NCBI GenBank assembly: GCA_016748015.1 | Contig: JAAOMT010000239.1 | Location: 463,214-527,213, forward strand | DNA: 64,000 bases | Direction of reading: 5' to 3' | Source: Geosiphon pyriformis | Taxonomy: Eukaryota > Glomeromycota > Glomeromycetes > Archaeosporales > Geosiphonaceae | Shown here: positions 1-10,624 of the stretch, piece after piece | Numbering within the stretch: position 1 is the stretch's first letter | How the letters are laid out: each line of letters starts with the position of its first letter | Program-made: the position numbers and the translations under genes | The notes under the pieces: generated by a model | Told to the model about the DNA's origin: nothing | The model's input: only the letters and a program-made list of their open reading frames with translations | Databases searched by the model: none

Positions 1-606
1 TTCATACCAGCAGTACTACTAGCATATAGAACAGTAAAACAAGATACTACACAATTCACACTATTTGAACTAGTTTATGGAAGAAAAGCCACATTACCTG
101 TTGAACTTACTATCCCAACTTATCCAAGTGACACTATCACGGAAGCAACATTCCAGGAAACACTACTTAGAAGAACATACAAATTAATGGGAACTTTAGA
201 AAACAAAAGAAGAAAAGCAGCACAAAATATTGAACAATCACAAGAACAACAAAAAGTGAGACATGATAACCAGTTACCAGATAATATAATTAGCTACAAA
301 ATTGGAGATAAAGTATTGTTGCATCGTATAAAAATGGAAAAACAGTGGAGTGGAAAATTTGATCACAAGTGGGATGGACCATTTTATATTCATGAAATAC
401 TTGGAAATGGAGCATACAAGCTAAGACTAAATAATAAAATATTAAGAAAAGCAGCACATGGTAACCGGCTAAAATTCTATTACAGTAAACCAGTAATAAC
501 AACAAAAACACCCAGAATTGGAACACAATTACCTTTAATTCTACCAGAACAAATTCCACGAGATTTAGAACCAATAGTTTTAATTGAACATTATTTGAAA
601 AGATAA
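1..606 (+). CDS. Integrase C-terminal part of Ty3 polyprotein (partial)
   Basis: Frame 1 is open from the first base to the TAA at 604. It encodes the end of a retroviral-type integrase, which joins element cDNA to host DNA. The start matches the post-catalytic region (LLAYRTVKQDTTQ, FELVYGRKATLPVE) and is followed by a basic helical stretch and the C-terminal DNA-binding domain with GDKVLLHR, WDGPF and GAYKLRL (the GPY/F module of Ty3 integrases). The same segment is recognisable in the two subfamily-A copies near 28880-29350 (+) and 14270-14700 (-), both broken there. The catalytic core lies to the left of the window. No chromodomain is evident after the GPF module. Confidence 0.85.
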   Translation, partial: FIPAVLLAYRTVKQDTTQFTLFELVYGRKATLPVELTIPTYPSDTITEATFQETLLRRTYKLMGTLENKRRKAAQNIEQSQEQQKVRHDNQLPDNIISYKIGDKVLLHRIKMEKQWSGKFDHKWDGPFYIHEILGNGAYKLRLNNKILRKAAHGNRLKFYYSKPVITTKTPRIGTQLPLILPEQIPRDLEPIVLIEHYLKR

Positions 607-690
607 TTAATCTTAGATCACAGCAAAAATGATTTAACAACCATAAAAACGCATGTAAAAGATTTCAAAATAACAGTCAAAATTAAAACA

Positions 691-1359
691 ATGATACTTA
701 TTCCAGAAAACATCAACAATATAACTCAACAATTAGTTGAAAGCTTACAACAATTAAAATCTGATCTAGAAATTACAGTTAATAGCTCCAAAATAACATA
801 CATAAAAAGAACAATAGAAAATCCAAAAACAAGAAAAGAACATAATTTCAAACCATATAATATTGCCAAATATAACAACAAATTTATTAGCAAAGTTATT
901 GAAAAATTAGAGATAGCATTGGGCAATACATTAATAATGGAAGAAATAGAAATAAGTGAATTAACACCAGACACATTTAGCAACTTGAAAACGAAATTTT
1001 CAATTAATTACTGTTATTATCAACTAGGAAAGCACTTGAACATACAAACATTATACTCAAAAGACTCAACTAGAGTGTTTGACAAAACAACTATCCAACT
1101 ATTAGAATCTTTCATTGGAAAAACCAATACTACATTCCATTCAAAAACAGTTTACAGAATTTTCAAAGCATTTGAAAACTGTCACAAATTATTGTTGGAC
1201 CCAACCATGAACATAATAACAATCAACAGTATTGGACGACTTACCAACTTGCAATTTCAAGAATTACAACAACAAATTAATAACACAGTATTGAACCACT
1301 ATAGTAACTTAGAATTTAATGAAGAAATTAACTTTGATTTCGATGGAGCTCAATCTTGA
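691..1359 (+). CDS. Extra ORF between integrase and 3' LTR, subfamily B version, function unknown
   Basis: An intact 222-aa ORF starts at ATG 691, 85 bp after the integrase stop, and ends 14 bp before the LTR. It occupies the env position, but I see no signal peptide or membrane segment; it looks soluble, helical and Asn/Gln/Lys/Thr-rich. Homologous ORFs occupy the same place in both subfamily-A copies (29518-30177 + and 13413-14066 -). Shared features include NYCY.YLG, NIQ.LY, YRI, LL...MN, a TN.QF.ELQ.QI segment and a C-terminal DFDGA. The copies diverge strongly between subfamilies yet keep length and motif order, which argues for a maintained function. I do not recognise the family; a nucleic-acid-binding or accessory role would be a guess. 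Confidence 0.75.
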   Translation: MILIPENINNITQQLVESLQQLKSDLEITVNSSKITYIKRTIENPKTRKEHNFKPYNIAKYNNKFISKVIEKLEIALGNTLIMEEIEISELTPDTFSNLKTKFSINYCYYQLGKHLNIQTLYSKDSTRVFDKTTIQLLESFIGKTNTTFHSKTVYRIFKAFENCHKLLLDPTMNIITINSIGRLTNLQFQELQQQINNTVLNHYSNLEFNEEINFDFDGAQS

Positions 1360-1372
1360 AAGAAGGGGATAA

Positions 1373-2239
1373 TATTATGGTTTAAGAATTTAGCAAAAAG
1401 AATCATAAAAATAATACAAACTATTCAATCATAATATAGCACAGTAATAATCTTAGAAAGGTAATGATTAACATAGTAGCAAATACCATCTTGCGATAGT
1501 GGCAAGCACCAGTTCACAATAGCAGCCAACACCAACTGGTAATAGCAGCAAACACCAGGTTGAAATATCAAAAAGAAAGTATTTTCTTGTAGAACTACAA
1601 ACATGTATATATACAGTAGTTTTAATATTAGGAAATAATCAATCAAGTAATAAAAATCATAACTTATCAAGCAACAGATCCAATTTTATCCAACAAACTC
1701 CACTTTAAATCATACTTTCAAATTAAATATCCCAAGAAACCTTTAAAAATCAAAAAGAAATGAAAAAAAATATTTAAAACGGAACTATCACAACCCAAAG
1801 TATTAAGAAACTTACTTGTATTATTTATTGAATGAAACTATCATTCATCAACTGAATCCCTTGGAAGAATAATCCTTGATCAAGATTATTCATGTTGTTA
1901 CTAATTGATAAAAGCTTTATTGTGAGAATTAGAAAAGCACTAAAGACTATTAACATTCTGTGTTTCTAGATTAGAGAAACACATCAGACAATTGCAAGGA
2001 TAGCCTCAGAGAAGACCCCAAACAGTGGGTAGATTTCAGTTCAGCCTCTGAGAAGGAGTACATAAACACACACAACAATCAAGAATTAAAGAATAACTTA
2101 CATCGCAACAGTAAAAAGAAAGCCTTCAGTGTAACAGTGACATTATCACACAAATAGAATTAAGGAACTCACGAAAGACTGATTGCAATTAAAGCAGGAT
2201 ATCTGCAATTAAATATAACAAGAAAACCATCCTGTAACA
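1373..2239 (+). repeat. LTR of subfamily B Ty3 element
   Basis: The left boundary follows the tract AGAAGGGGATAA. The first bases are TATTAT (ancestral TGTTAT or similar) and the end is GTAACA at 2239, the same terminus as subfamily-A LTRs. A TATA-like run (TATATATACAG) lies near 1608. The segment from about 1994 (CAAGGATAGCCT, then a GACCC box and GGGTAGA) aligns with the same landmarks in the subfamily-A LTRs, so the R/U5 part is homologous while U3 differs: it lacks the GGAATTCC array. The partner LTR is outside the window. Confidence 0.7.
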
Positions 2240-3352
2240 ACATCTTATTAGCAACTATTACTAAGAATAAGTTATTTGTCATTATATTCTCTTTTAAATT
2301 GGAAGACTAAATTAAAACACTGTTATTTAATAGAGCTGCTTTCAACATTAAATTAATTACTGTTATATATACTGATATCAAAGTTAATGGCCAATTTATC
2401 AAACTAATTTTTAATAATGGTTTAATAAACAACATTATCACATGACAACTTATAGACCAATTAAGTTACTAAGTTGATTATGCTATCAGTAACAGAATTA
2501 TTACTATTAATAGAATAACTAAGACTTTTATTAGTAAAATTAACAACTTTCTATTTGAAATTAACAATATTATTATGTTCATTAAAGTTTTGATAATGAA
2601 AGTCATGTAATATTAAGCTCTAGTTAATAATAACTAATTATTCAAAATCAATATTGTGTTCGACTAAAATACTTAAAAACTTTAGTTAACATATACCAAA
2701 CAGCATAATTAAGTTCCAGCTATTTGTAACCAATTCAAAACAATCACTATTATTTAATTACTGCCACTAATTAAGTTTAAAAAAGAAAAAAAAAAACCTA
2801 TCTGAAAAATCTACCAAGTATTATAAGCTGAGAAAAAACATAATAAATTATTATTAATACTTACTTAAAAAAAAAAAAGGAAAAAAAAACAAATCTTAAG
2901 CCACTACTATCATAAAGAAACTAGTAAGTGGTTGGGATATCTTATATTTACCATTAATACTAAGAAAACATTTACTTTATATTCCATTCAGATATATAAA
3001 TTGTAATAAAAAGCTTTTATCTATGGGAGCTTACATCTTACCAAAAAAAGAATACAAAATATGTACCTAATATTATTATAAAACATGCTACCAAAAATAT
3101 TTTAGATGACCAAAACAACAAGAGAAATGAGACAATAAATCTTGTTTAATCTGTGAAGAGACCTTATTTGAAAAAAAAAATATAAAACAACATTTTTAGT
3201 TGTGGAAAAATATGTAATATATCATGTTAATACACAATTTTTATTAATAACTGAATAAGCAGAAAAATGCTTTTTAATGCCATATAGAACAGAACTCTTT
3301 TATGTTTGAATAATTACTCACATGATAAAGATAAAATCTGGCAAATGACAAA

Positions 3353-3963
3353 TACAGAGGGTGTCCAAAAGTTTCCGAACAAGATTTTATTTAACAATAA
3401 TATTTATTTTTTTATAAAATAAAACAAAATAAACAAAATATTTATAATTTTATAGTAATTTTCTAAATTTTTCCATTAAGTGTTACTAAACGTTTAAGTC
3501 GGCGATATTTTTGGTGAGTAAATAAATGTGGACGTCCTGAACGAGGTCTTGAATCAATTGAACCAGTTTCTTTAAATCGTTTTATTGTATCCGAAACTGT
3601 TGTCAAGCTGCAATTGACTATGTTGGCAATATCACGATATTTCTTGCCATGCTGTTGTAATAAGCATATAGTATTACGTTGAGCAATCGTTAATTCTTTT
3701 TTTGCTCCCATTTCGTTTTAATAAAAACGACGAAAAAATCTTATATGCGCGTTACATTTCATTTTTATAAAAAAACGAGTATGAATAAAATCGATTAGGC
3801 GCGTCGCGAAAAAACATTATAGACGTGTGTTTAAAAAAATAAAAAACGCGTAATTAAATAATTAACTAACTTAATTTAGTAATAAACTCGTGCTTTTCTA
3901 ATTATTCAAGAATGTGGAATGTTACTCCAAAGTTTGTTCGGAAACTTTTGGACACCCTCTGTA
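3353..3963. mobile_element. Tc1/mariner-type deletion derivative with 28-bp perfect ends
   Basis: The two ends, 3353-3380 and 3936-3963, are exact inverted complements (TACAGAGGGTGTCC inward), including the TA that is the duplicated target. The flanks rejoin into one continuous decayed Ty3 sequence at that TA, proving insertion into the older element. The interior holds only a short transposase N-terminal ORF on the minus strand. It keeps many CpG sites (GCGCG, GTCGCG, ACGCG near 3748-3850), whereas the host sequence has almost none, so it arrived after, or escaped, the decay of its surroundings. Confidence 0.9.
3463..3711 (-). CDS. Truncated Tc1-type transposase, HTH DNA-binding domain only
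   Basis: This 82-aa ORF has the bipartite helix-turn-helix domain of Tc1/mariner transposases: helices around AQRNTICLLQQHGKKYRDIA and NCSLTTVSDTIKRF, then a basic SRPRSGRPH segment like the GRPR linker that contacts the minor groove. The catalytic DDE/DDD domain is absent; the frame stops after LNGKI and the rest of the element is non-coding. Full transposases of this type are about 340 aa. If expressed, the product could bind the element's own ends without cutting, so it could compete with full-length transposase; that role is inferred. It starts at the ATG at 3711. Confidence 0.75.
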   Translation of the reverse strand: MGAKKELTIAQRNTICLLQQHGKKYRDIANIVNCSLTTVSDTIKRFKETGSIDSRPRSGRPHLFTHQKYRRLKRLVTLNGKI

Positions 3964-4140
3964 CTAAAGTCAAAGGTGTTTTATCTAGTGAGATATTGGT
4001 AATCAAAACCAATCTATCAGAACCCATTAAAACCATTTTCATTTCAAACTTAGACATTTTTGTTGACATTATAAGTAATCCAGAACAATCCTATGAATAT
4101 TATCAAGATCTAGCAATTAAACACTAAATTTTATAAATAT

Positions 4141-5100
4141 TGTTTAATTTTTAGTGACTTCGAATATTATAATAATTGTGATCTTATTTACAATCTACTA
4201 TCATACATAATTTATTCAATCTCCAAAAAAAAAGAACTAATCAGCAATTGTACTTAAAATTGGAATCAGAAATTAATTCCAATTTAAATTCCAATAATAA
4301 TAACAACAACAATGGTTCCAATACTGTTTATAATGGCAATAACAACAACAACAAATTAAACTTAAACTACAATTCCAAACAATATATTGTGCTTTTAAAT
4401 CTTTAAAAGAAGCAGAAACTTAAATGATTCAGCAATAATAATATCTTTATTATTATGGTTGAAACTCACACTTTTTATTAGTTATCACATGTATTAGCCA
4501 CTAATGTCATATAATTAGCCACTCTATTTTTAGATAGTGATCATTAATCTAGTTATTGACCACTTTTGATAGCTATATAAGTGATGAATTTCTTAGCTAT
4601 AAAATAGCATGTCAAAAATCAAGAAAATAAAATAAATAAAATAACAACTTTTATCTCAATCCTTTTCTTATCACTAATTTTTCTTTTCTTATCTTCAAGT
4701 ATTTAAACATCTTGGGATAAAAAATTACTTGTTGGTTATTTCCTACCTATTTTCTGAAACATGTAATTATAGTATTTGAAGATTATTAAATAAAACATGA
4801 CTGAAGAGTACATTTGATACCTGACATTGAATTTTAAGAGCACCAATGTGAGGCATAGAATTATACCAGATGTGATTATTTGTTGACAGTACAGATTATT
4901 TTTTTATCTTAAAAAGTATAATGATTGAGATATTTTATGAGACTGATCTCATACATTGAATCTATACTCATTTAATTCATTTTTTGAAGTTGAATTTTCT
5001 TTGATTTCTTTTATTATCCTACAATTCTGTTCTCTCTTGCTATTTATTAGCTTGTTACTCCAATCTATAACAGTATTATATTAAAATGTGCACATAATAC
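4141..5100. other. Decayed linker between Cys-rich and dUTPase regions
   Basis: The first part (4141-4400) still aligns with the Cys-rich segment and the Asn/Ser-rich linker of the subfamily-A polyprotein, visible as runs of AAT/AAC codons near 4290-4370. From about 4400 to 5090 alignment is lost and I see no ORF, RNA gene or repeat; it may be a further unrecognised insertion. Confidence 0.4.
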
Positions 5101-6232
5101 TAATACAGGATTTGATTTTTAATATCCAAAAAAAATTGCCATCAAATTAAAATTCCATTTATGTATCAGCATAAATTTAAAGATAATATTAGAAATTTTG
5201 ACAACAATAATAGTTCAATTAATTTCTAAATCTAGTTTAGCAAAAAAAATTTAACATCAGAAAAAAAATATTTAATACAGAATATATAAGAAATATTATT
5301 GTAATATTACAAAATAAGTTGAAAAAAGCATATATAATAAAACTAAATAAAAAAATAACACAGACAATATTTCTGTTTTTTGTAAAAATAGCTCAGTTAA
5401 TATTAGTAAAAACAAAAAAAAAATTGGGAATAACAGCAAAAAAAATAAATAGATTTGAATTTACAGATAAAATAAAGATATTAGTAAATATAATAAAAAA
5501 AAATTAATTAATTAGGGAGAAATTATCTCTATCTATTAATTACTTTCTATTCTACTATATAATCAGTATATATTAGTTATTAAGAAGAAAGTAAAAAACC
5601 AACTTCAGATTTTTGAAGTAGATTTTACTATTTGTAAATTAGAAAAAATTGTCATTACTAATCTTTACATATTAGCCAAAAACCATAAACACATTAAAAT
5701 TTTAATATACAACACAACCAAAAATTTAATAAAAATATTAAGCAGAACTATTATTAGATACTTAAATATTAAAATTAAAGATCAAATACCAATTATTATT
5801 TCAGATTTTTTACAACTTTGTAAATATGTAGATATTATATCACAAACTATCTATAAATAAAAAAAATGATATTTATTATATCCAAAACAATTAGAACAAA
5901 TGAATTTAGAAAACTTATATCTATTTTAACATATGTAAATCAAGCTGCTACTCAAAAATTTTACTATTTTTACAAGTGAAAATAAAATTGACAAAACTAA
6001 TATTATTTAGCACCAGATCAAAACTAAAAATGTAATACCAATTAAACAAAGAACATATTAAATATTATTTGCTAGTCATAAAATTATTCATTAAGAAATT
6101 AACTGTATATTAAACAAATAATTAATTCAATTATTAATAAGTCTATAGTTATTATTAATAGTACTTATTTGGAAAAAAAATAGAAAGATTTACTTTTGTG
6201 TAAATTATAAAAAACTCAAAAGTATTACTTAT

Positions 6233-7052
6233 TGTTATAAGTAATTATTTAGAATATTGAAACAAATAACAAATTTGTAATTTGGTGTTTAATAGCTGTT
6301 AATAATAATAATTTTTGAAGATTTTGTAGTTTAAAAGGTTTTAGTTGAGTTTTTTATATAATAGACAGAGATTTAATTAATAGTTTTTCCCAATTTCTGT
6401 CTTTAGTATAATAACCAGTTTATTTTAATAGTCATGTTTTTTTGGTAAACTATCTTTAAGTTTTTCTATTTTTGTTTTATGGGTTTTTTATCAGGTTATC
6501 TTTGATGTTAATTATTTAGTACTTAATTTTTTTATCAATTAATAAACAATAAAAAAATAAAAAAAATAAAAAAATAAAAAAAAATTAGTATCTTGTTAAT
6601 AATCATGATTAAGAACTATTGGTCTAATGTGATTAGTATTAGATTCTATTAACATGAATTGTTAATAGTACAAAATTGATTAATATTTCTTAATTAAACA
6701 ATAATAACATAAATTTACATAATAAAAGATATTTTTATTGATATAAGTATAATTTTACTTTAAGTTATAGAAAACTATCTTTTAAAAAGAGAAATATTAA
6801 ATAATTACTTGTCTTTAACTACTGTTTTTTCTAACTGGTTTGAATTTTTTTTTTGCTTTTAACATTTTTATTATATATATATAATTTATGTTATATAAAA
6901 TTTCTTAAAATTCTGCAATTTCTTGAAAAAAATTCTGAAATTCTGGAATTTTGCAATTTCTTCAAAAAAATTCCAGATTTTTTTTTTACTATGCCTATTT
7001 CTAATTGGTTATTTTATCTACTTATTATAATTTTTAATTTTTATGAATAATA
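6233..7052 (-). repeat. Decayed subfamily A LTR in reverse orientation
   Basis: The run from TGTTATAAGTAATTATTT (6233) to about TTATGAATAATA (7052) aligns with the reverse-oriented LTR at 21818-22724. Matches include the TAACAAA..GTAA..TTGGTG block, the AATGGACAGAGATT box (here ATAGACAGAGATT), the poly-A/T tract near 6550-6590, and the AATTCTG/AATTCC palindrome remnants at 6897-6975. Transitions to A/T dominate. It interrupts the decayed RT region at 6232. I could not recognise internal Ty3 sequence to its right, so it may be a solo LTR or the end of a rearranged copy. Confidence 0.65.
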
Positions 7053-7699
7053 ATATAGCAATCTTTTAAACAAAATCAATTATTAATAAGAAAAAACATT
7101 TAAATCCAAACCAATATTTTTTATTTTGGCCAACAAATTCAAAACCAAATTTAACAAATTGTTTATTTTATTTTTTAACTTAAAAATAACCAATAAATCA
7201 AAAAATACTGTTTTTATAACAGTCTTATTACTAGTAACTACACTCAAATTCTTATTTATTACTATAATTATTTCTTAATTTTATAATAAAGAAATTACTA
7301 ATAACTAACATTCAAGATTAAGTTAAGAAATCATTGATCCAAATGTGTTCAACTTTTTAGCCAGCTTATTAACTTGCTTTGTAAGACTAATAAAACTGTG
7401 CTTAAAAACAACAAATGTATTATTTATATTTATAGTAATCAATAAGAAAAAGTTTATTTCTGAGAAAAAACCAATTTTTAAAGAACTATTTCACACAAAA
7501 AAAAAACAAAACAAAAAATTACCAATAATTTAAGCCCAAATTTTATCACCAAAAAAAACTAGATAAACAATTGTTGTTTGTTTTTTATATATATATTGGT
7601 TAATTACATCTTATTCTAAAAAAAAACTGGCTTTTTACTATAATTATTCAAATTTTTACTATTAAAATACACACCAAAAACATGATTAAATTATTTATA
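7053..7699. other. AT-rich stretch without recognisable gene
   Basis: Very AT-rich. Short ORFs here are AT-composition artefacts. It may be the continuation of the antisense LINE ghost at 7700-8617, but I could not align it. Confidence 0.4.
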
Positions 7700-8617
7700 C
7701 TAAGTACAAACAGTTAATAACAAGCTAGCCCAGCACAAATTTACATCTTTAAAAACTGAAATAAAATTAATAATAGTTTTTTTTAATACTTTATTAACAA
7801 AACAAATAATTATACACTTATTATACTTATATGTACTTAAATTATAACCAATAAAACAAGTTTTTCTATTATATAATGTCAATATTTTAGATAAATTATT
7901 AGCAATAGTAATAATTAGTAAGATATATAATAAAGCTTAATATAAATTTTTAGATATTTATGTTTTTTTTTTAATAGTCTTAATTATATATACAAAGTTT
8001 TTTTTATAAACACCAATCATTTAGCTATAACCAAATTAACAATATTAACAAATTCAAACTCAATTAAAACTTTTTGCCAAAGACCAATAAGTTGCATTTT
8101 AATAAACATAATTCTATTAAACTTAGAAAACATTAATTCTATAGCTAATTTTGAAAGATCAATCAGAATTTTTTAACTATTATTTCCCAATTTGTACAAC
8201 TATTTAATTTTTTAATATTATTATTGACCAGAATTTTTTATATCTTTAGTCTTATTTAAACTTAATTTTGATGTAAAAATTAACCTAATTAATATGTAAA
8301 ATTTTTTTTTTATAGTTATTAACTTATTACCAAAAGTTTTTTTAAACATAGTAAAAAGTTTAATATTTAATATAAAAAATTTTACTGCTTTAAAATTTCT
8401 AATTTTTTTGTTTTACAACTTTACTAAATTTAGAAGTTGAAAGCATCAATACATCATTATTATTACTTATTTTATTAAATAAAAGTTTATTTGATAGTTG
8501 ATCCAATACATATGTTTTAGTGTATATTATTCTTAGAATAATATTATCTAATATGTTATTAATTTCTGAAATATTTAAATTAACATAGTTTGTTTTTTTT
8601 ATAATTATGTTTTTCAT
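7700..8617 (-). pseudogene. Antisense ghost of LINE ORF1 (AT-collapsed)
   Basis: Two minus-strand fragments resemble the ORF1 of the LINEs at 31 kb and 52 kb. At 7700-7882 the order KT..I..N....Y.Y..C...CF, then V..LCWASLLL.VC, parallels the segment just before the zinc knuckle of LINE ORF1. At 8399-8617 the stretch KISNNNDVLMLSTSKFS parallels KIFSNVNGFG.ASTPSKFG upstream. Their order and spacing on the minus strand fit one decayed ORF1. The substitutions convert Gly, Ala, Arg and Pro codons to AT-rich ones. No functional coding remains. Confidence 0.5.
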
Positions 8618-9332
8618 ATTTTTATATATTAATATTTTATTAATATTAGTTTTTTTACTATTATTACTGGAGGTTTTTGGTCTTTTCTTAGCTCTTGTAT
8701 ATTTGTTGTAATGCTGTTAATTTACGATTATGGGAAGTGTTTGAACCTCCAATAACTGAATTTATTTTTAAATTATCTCCTATAATTTGAACTGCTGGGC
8801 TTATAAGTAGAATGGCTAATTCCATGCCAGTTGCTTTGTGTAGTTACATTGTTGTAAACGTCAACTTTTTTCCAGGAATTGCTTGTCTGGAAGCTTACTA
8901 AAATGTGTAGTTACTTTGCTGTGAAAGTCAACTTTTCTACAGGAATCTCATCTGTAGACTACTCTAATGATTATAATGAAAAATAAAAGAAAGAAAATAA
9001 AAAAAATGTAAAAGAAATAGAATTCTGTCAAGGAAAACGTTTTCTATCCAGGCCTGGAGTCACTAACAGTTTACTGAAATTGGTAGCTAATCAATTTCAA
9101 AATGTTAGTTGGGTTTTGAGGATTTTCCAAGTGCAATAATTAAAAAATTTGGTTTTTTGAATTATTTGATATTTATTTCTTTTTGTGTGTATAGGAATGG
9201 TTCTAAGAGATAAATCTAAAGTAAGATACATTTTCTCAAAAAAAGAAGCTCTTCTTTTATACAACTTGTTGTAACACTATTTTATGAACTTGAACTTTGT
9301 TCTTTTCTACAATTTCACTGAATTAAAGATAC
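8618..9332. other. Intergenic, with a two-copy 66-bp-period repeat
   Basis: Somewhat less AT-rich than its surroundings. A block beginning TGTGTAGTTACATTG (8839) recurs 66 bp later as TGTGTAGTTACTTTG (8905), each followed by GTCAACTTTT and CAGGAAT. No ORF or RNA gene is recognisable. Confidence 0.45.
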
Positions 9333-9432
9333 ATTTTGGCAAACTACAAGTTATTTTTGTGAACTATTAGATATTTTGGTGAACTATCAATTATTTCGGT
9401 GAATTTCTACAAATTTTGGCAAACTTTTGAAT
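9333..9432. repeat. 20-bp minisatellite, five copies
   Basis: Five consecutive 20-bp units start at 9333, 9353, 9373, 9393 and 9413, with consensus ATTTTGGTGAACTATnAATT. The ATTTYGG core is clear in four of five copies and the GAACT/CAAACT middle in most. The period is exact with no indels. The unit is not a multiple of three and no ORF spans it. Confidence 0.8.
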
Positions 9433-10540
9433 GTTATATATTTCGGGGTATTGCATGATTGATCATCGCACTTAGGTTACATTTGTGTTATGTACAAATT
9501 GGGTTATTAATTAAATGATAATTTCAGATATTTTGCTAATGTAATAAGTGATAATTTGAAATGATAATATATGCTAATTAATGATAAGATTTATAAGGAT
9601 AATTTTATGTTAAACAATATCTCTACTTTCATCTGATAACACTATCTACTTTGCTGTTTCAAGATTTTGTAATCATTGATGTTAGTTTGCAAATTGTTAC
9701 CAAAAAAAATACTAGCTAATAAGTTTACTATGTTATAAGTAACTTCAAACTTCTTTGGTTTTTTGTATAAAACATTATAAAAGTAAACATTTTTAATACA
9801 CTTCTTTTTAATGTTAAAACAGATTCCCAAATCAGTTGAACCAAAACTAAAACCATTAGCAGAAAAGTTTATCAGTTTTATTACAATAAAAAAAATATGT
9901 TAAAAGAAATAACTAAAAGAAAAAAAAAGTAAGAAAGCTATTTTTTTAACAATTCTATGCTTTTATTATAATCAGAAAATCAATAAAAAAAAGAAATTTT
10001 TTTTTGGTTTAATATACAATTAATATTTTAAATTAAGTTATTTAAATTTAATTATTTAAATTATTAATTTTTAAAAAAATAATATATTGATTAAACTTAA
10101 AATAAATTAATTAAACATTCAAGTAATATTATTTTAATTTATGTTTACTATTTTATAACTTTTTAAAAAAATATTTTATCTTTATTTTTTAATATTTAAA
10201 AATCATATTTTTTAATAATTAATTAAAAAATTTAATCTAATTTTTATAAAATAGTTTAATTGTTTTTTAGTAATTTATTTTATTTTTTGTATTTTTCCTA
10301 AGAATTAATTATTATTTTTTAAATAAATTTTAATTTATTATTTTACAAGCAAGACCTAAATATAATTTTAATTTGGTTTTTATTTAAAATAAATGATAAT
10401 AACTTTATAATATTTTTTGTTTTATAAATATTTTTTATAATTTTTTTTTATGTATATTATACAATAAATTTATAAAACTAATACAAAAATTATATTATTA
10501 ATATTATTATTAATATTTAATAATAATACTTAAAACAAAT
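9433..10540. other. AT-rich desert
   Basis: Almost pure A/T from about 9890 to 10540, with no recognisable gene, RNA or intact repeat. It ends where the LINE 5' end begins (ACTTCTTTCTC near 10543). Confidence 0.5.
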
Positions 10541-10624
10541 AAACTTCTTTCTCTCCTTTATCTAAAATTCCCAAAAAAGAGTCAAAAGTTTTTTCAAAAG
10601 AAGTTTTTTTACCATTCAGTATGA
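10541..10624 (+). mobile_element. LINE copy 1, 5' end fragment (left of Ty3 insertion)
   Basis: The 84 bp from AAACTTCTTTCTC to CATTCAGTATGA match the 5' end of LINE copy 2 (51889-51975), including CCCAAAAAAGAGTCAAAAG. The match resumes at 31077 on the far side of the Ty3 nest. This segment is therefore the 5' UTR of one LINE whose body lies at 31077-37750. Confidence 0.8.

Larger units (their letters stand above)
1..2239 (+). mobile_element. Ty3-type LTR retrotransposon, subfamily B, right part
   Basis: The window opens inside the integrase of a Ty3-type element. It continues through a second open frame (691-1359), a purine-rich tract just before 1373 (the probable plus-strand primer) and an LTR ending in GTAACA at 2239. 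The coding parts are open, unlike the subfamily-A copies further right, so this copy looks younger or better preserved. At 2240 the sequence changes at once to the protease region of a decayed subfamily-A copy, so this element probably inserted into that older one. Its 5' end lies outside the window. Confidence 0.8.
2240..6232 (+). pseudogene. AT-collapsed subfamily A Ty3 copy (protease to RT)
   Basis: Positions 2240-3352 and 3964-6232 align without large gaps to the outer subfamily-A element (about 24090-26990). Landmarks are the protease and following region (about 2340-2700), the Cys-rich region (about 2900-3350), the dUTPase-like region (about 5090-5510, with an open 62-aa remnant at 5319-5507) and the start of RT (about 6170-6232). 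Nearly all differences are C-to-T or G-to-A, so Gly, Arg and Glu codons became Lys, Asn or stop. It cannot encode protein. Three in-frame stops after the protease motif (near 2442, 2472 and 2613) are identical to stops in the two better-preserved copies. A Tc1-type element is inserted at 3353. Confidence 0.75.

Noticed and set aside
1425-1670. 81-aa minus ORF
   Set aside because: Lies wholly in the subfamily-B LTR; no family resemblance.
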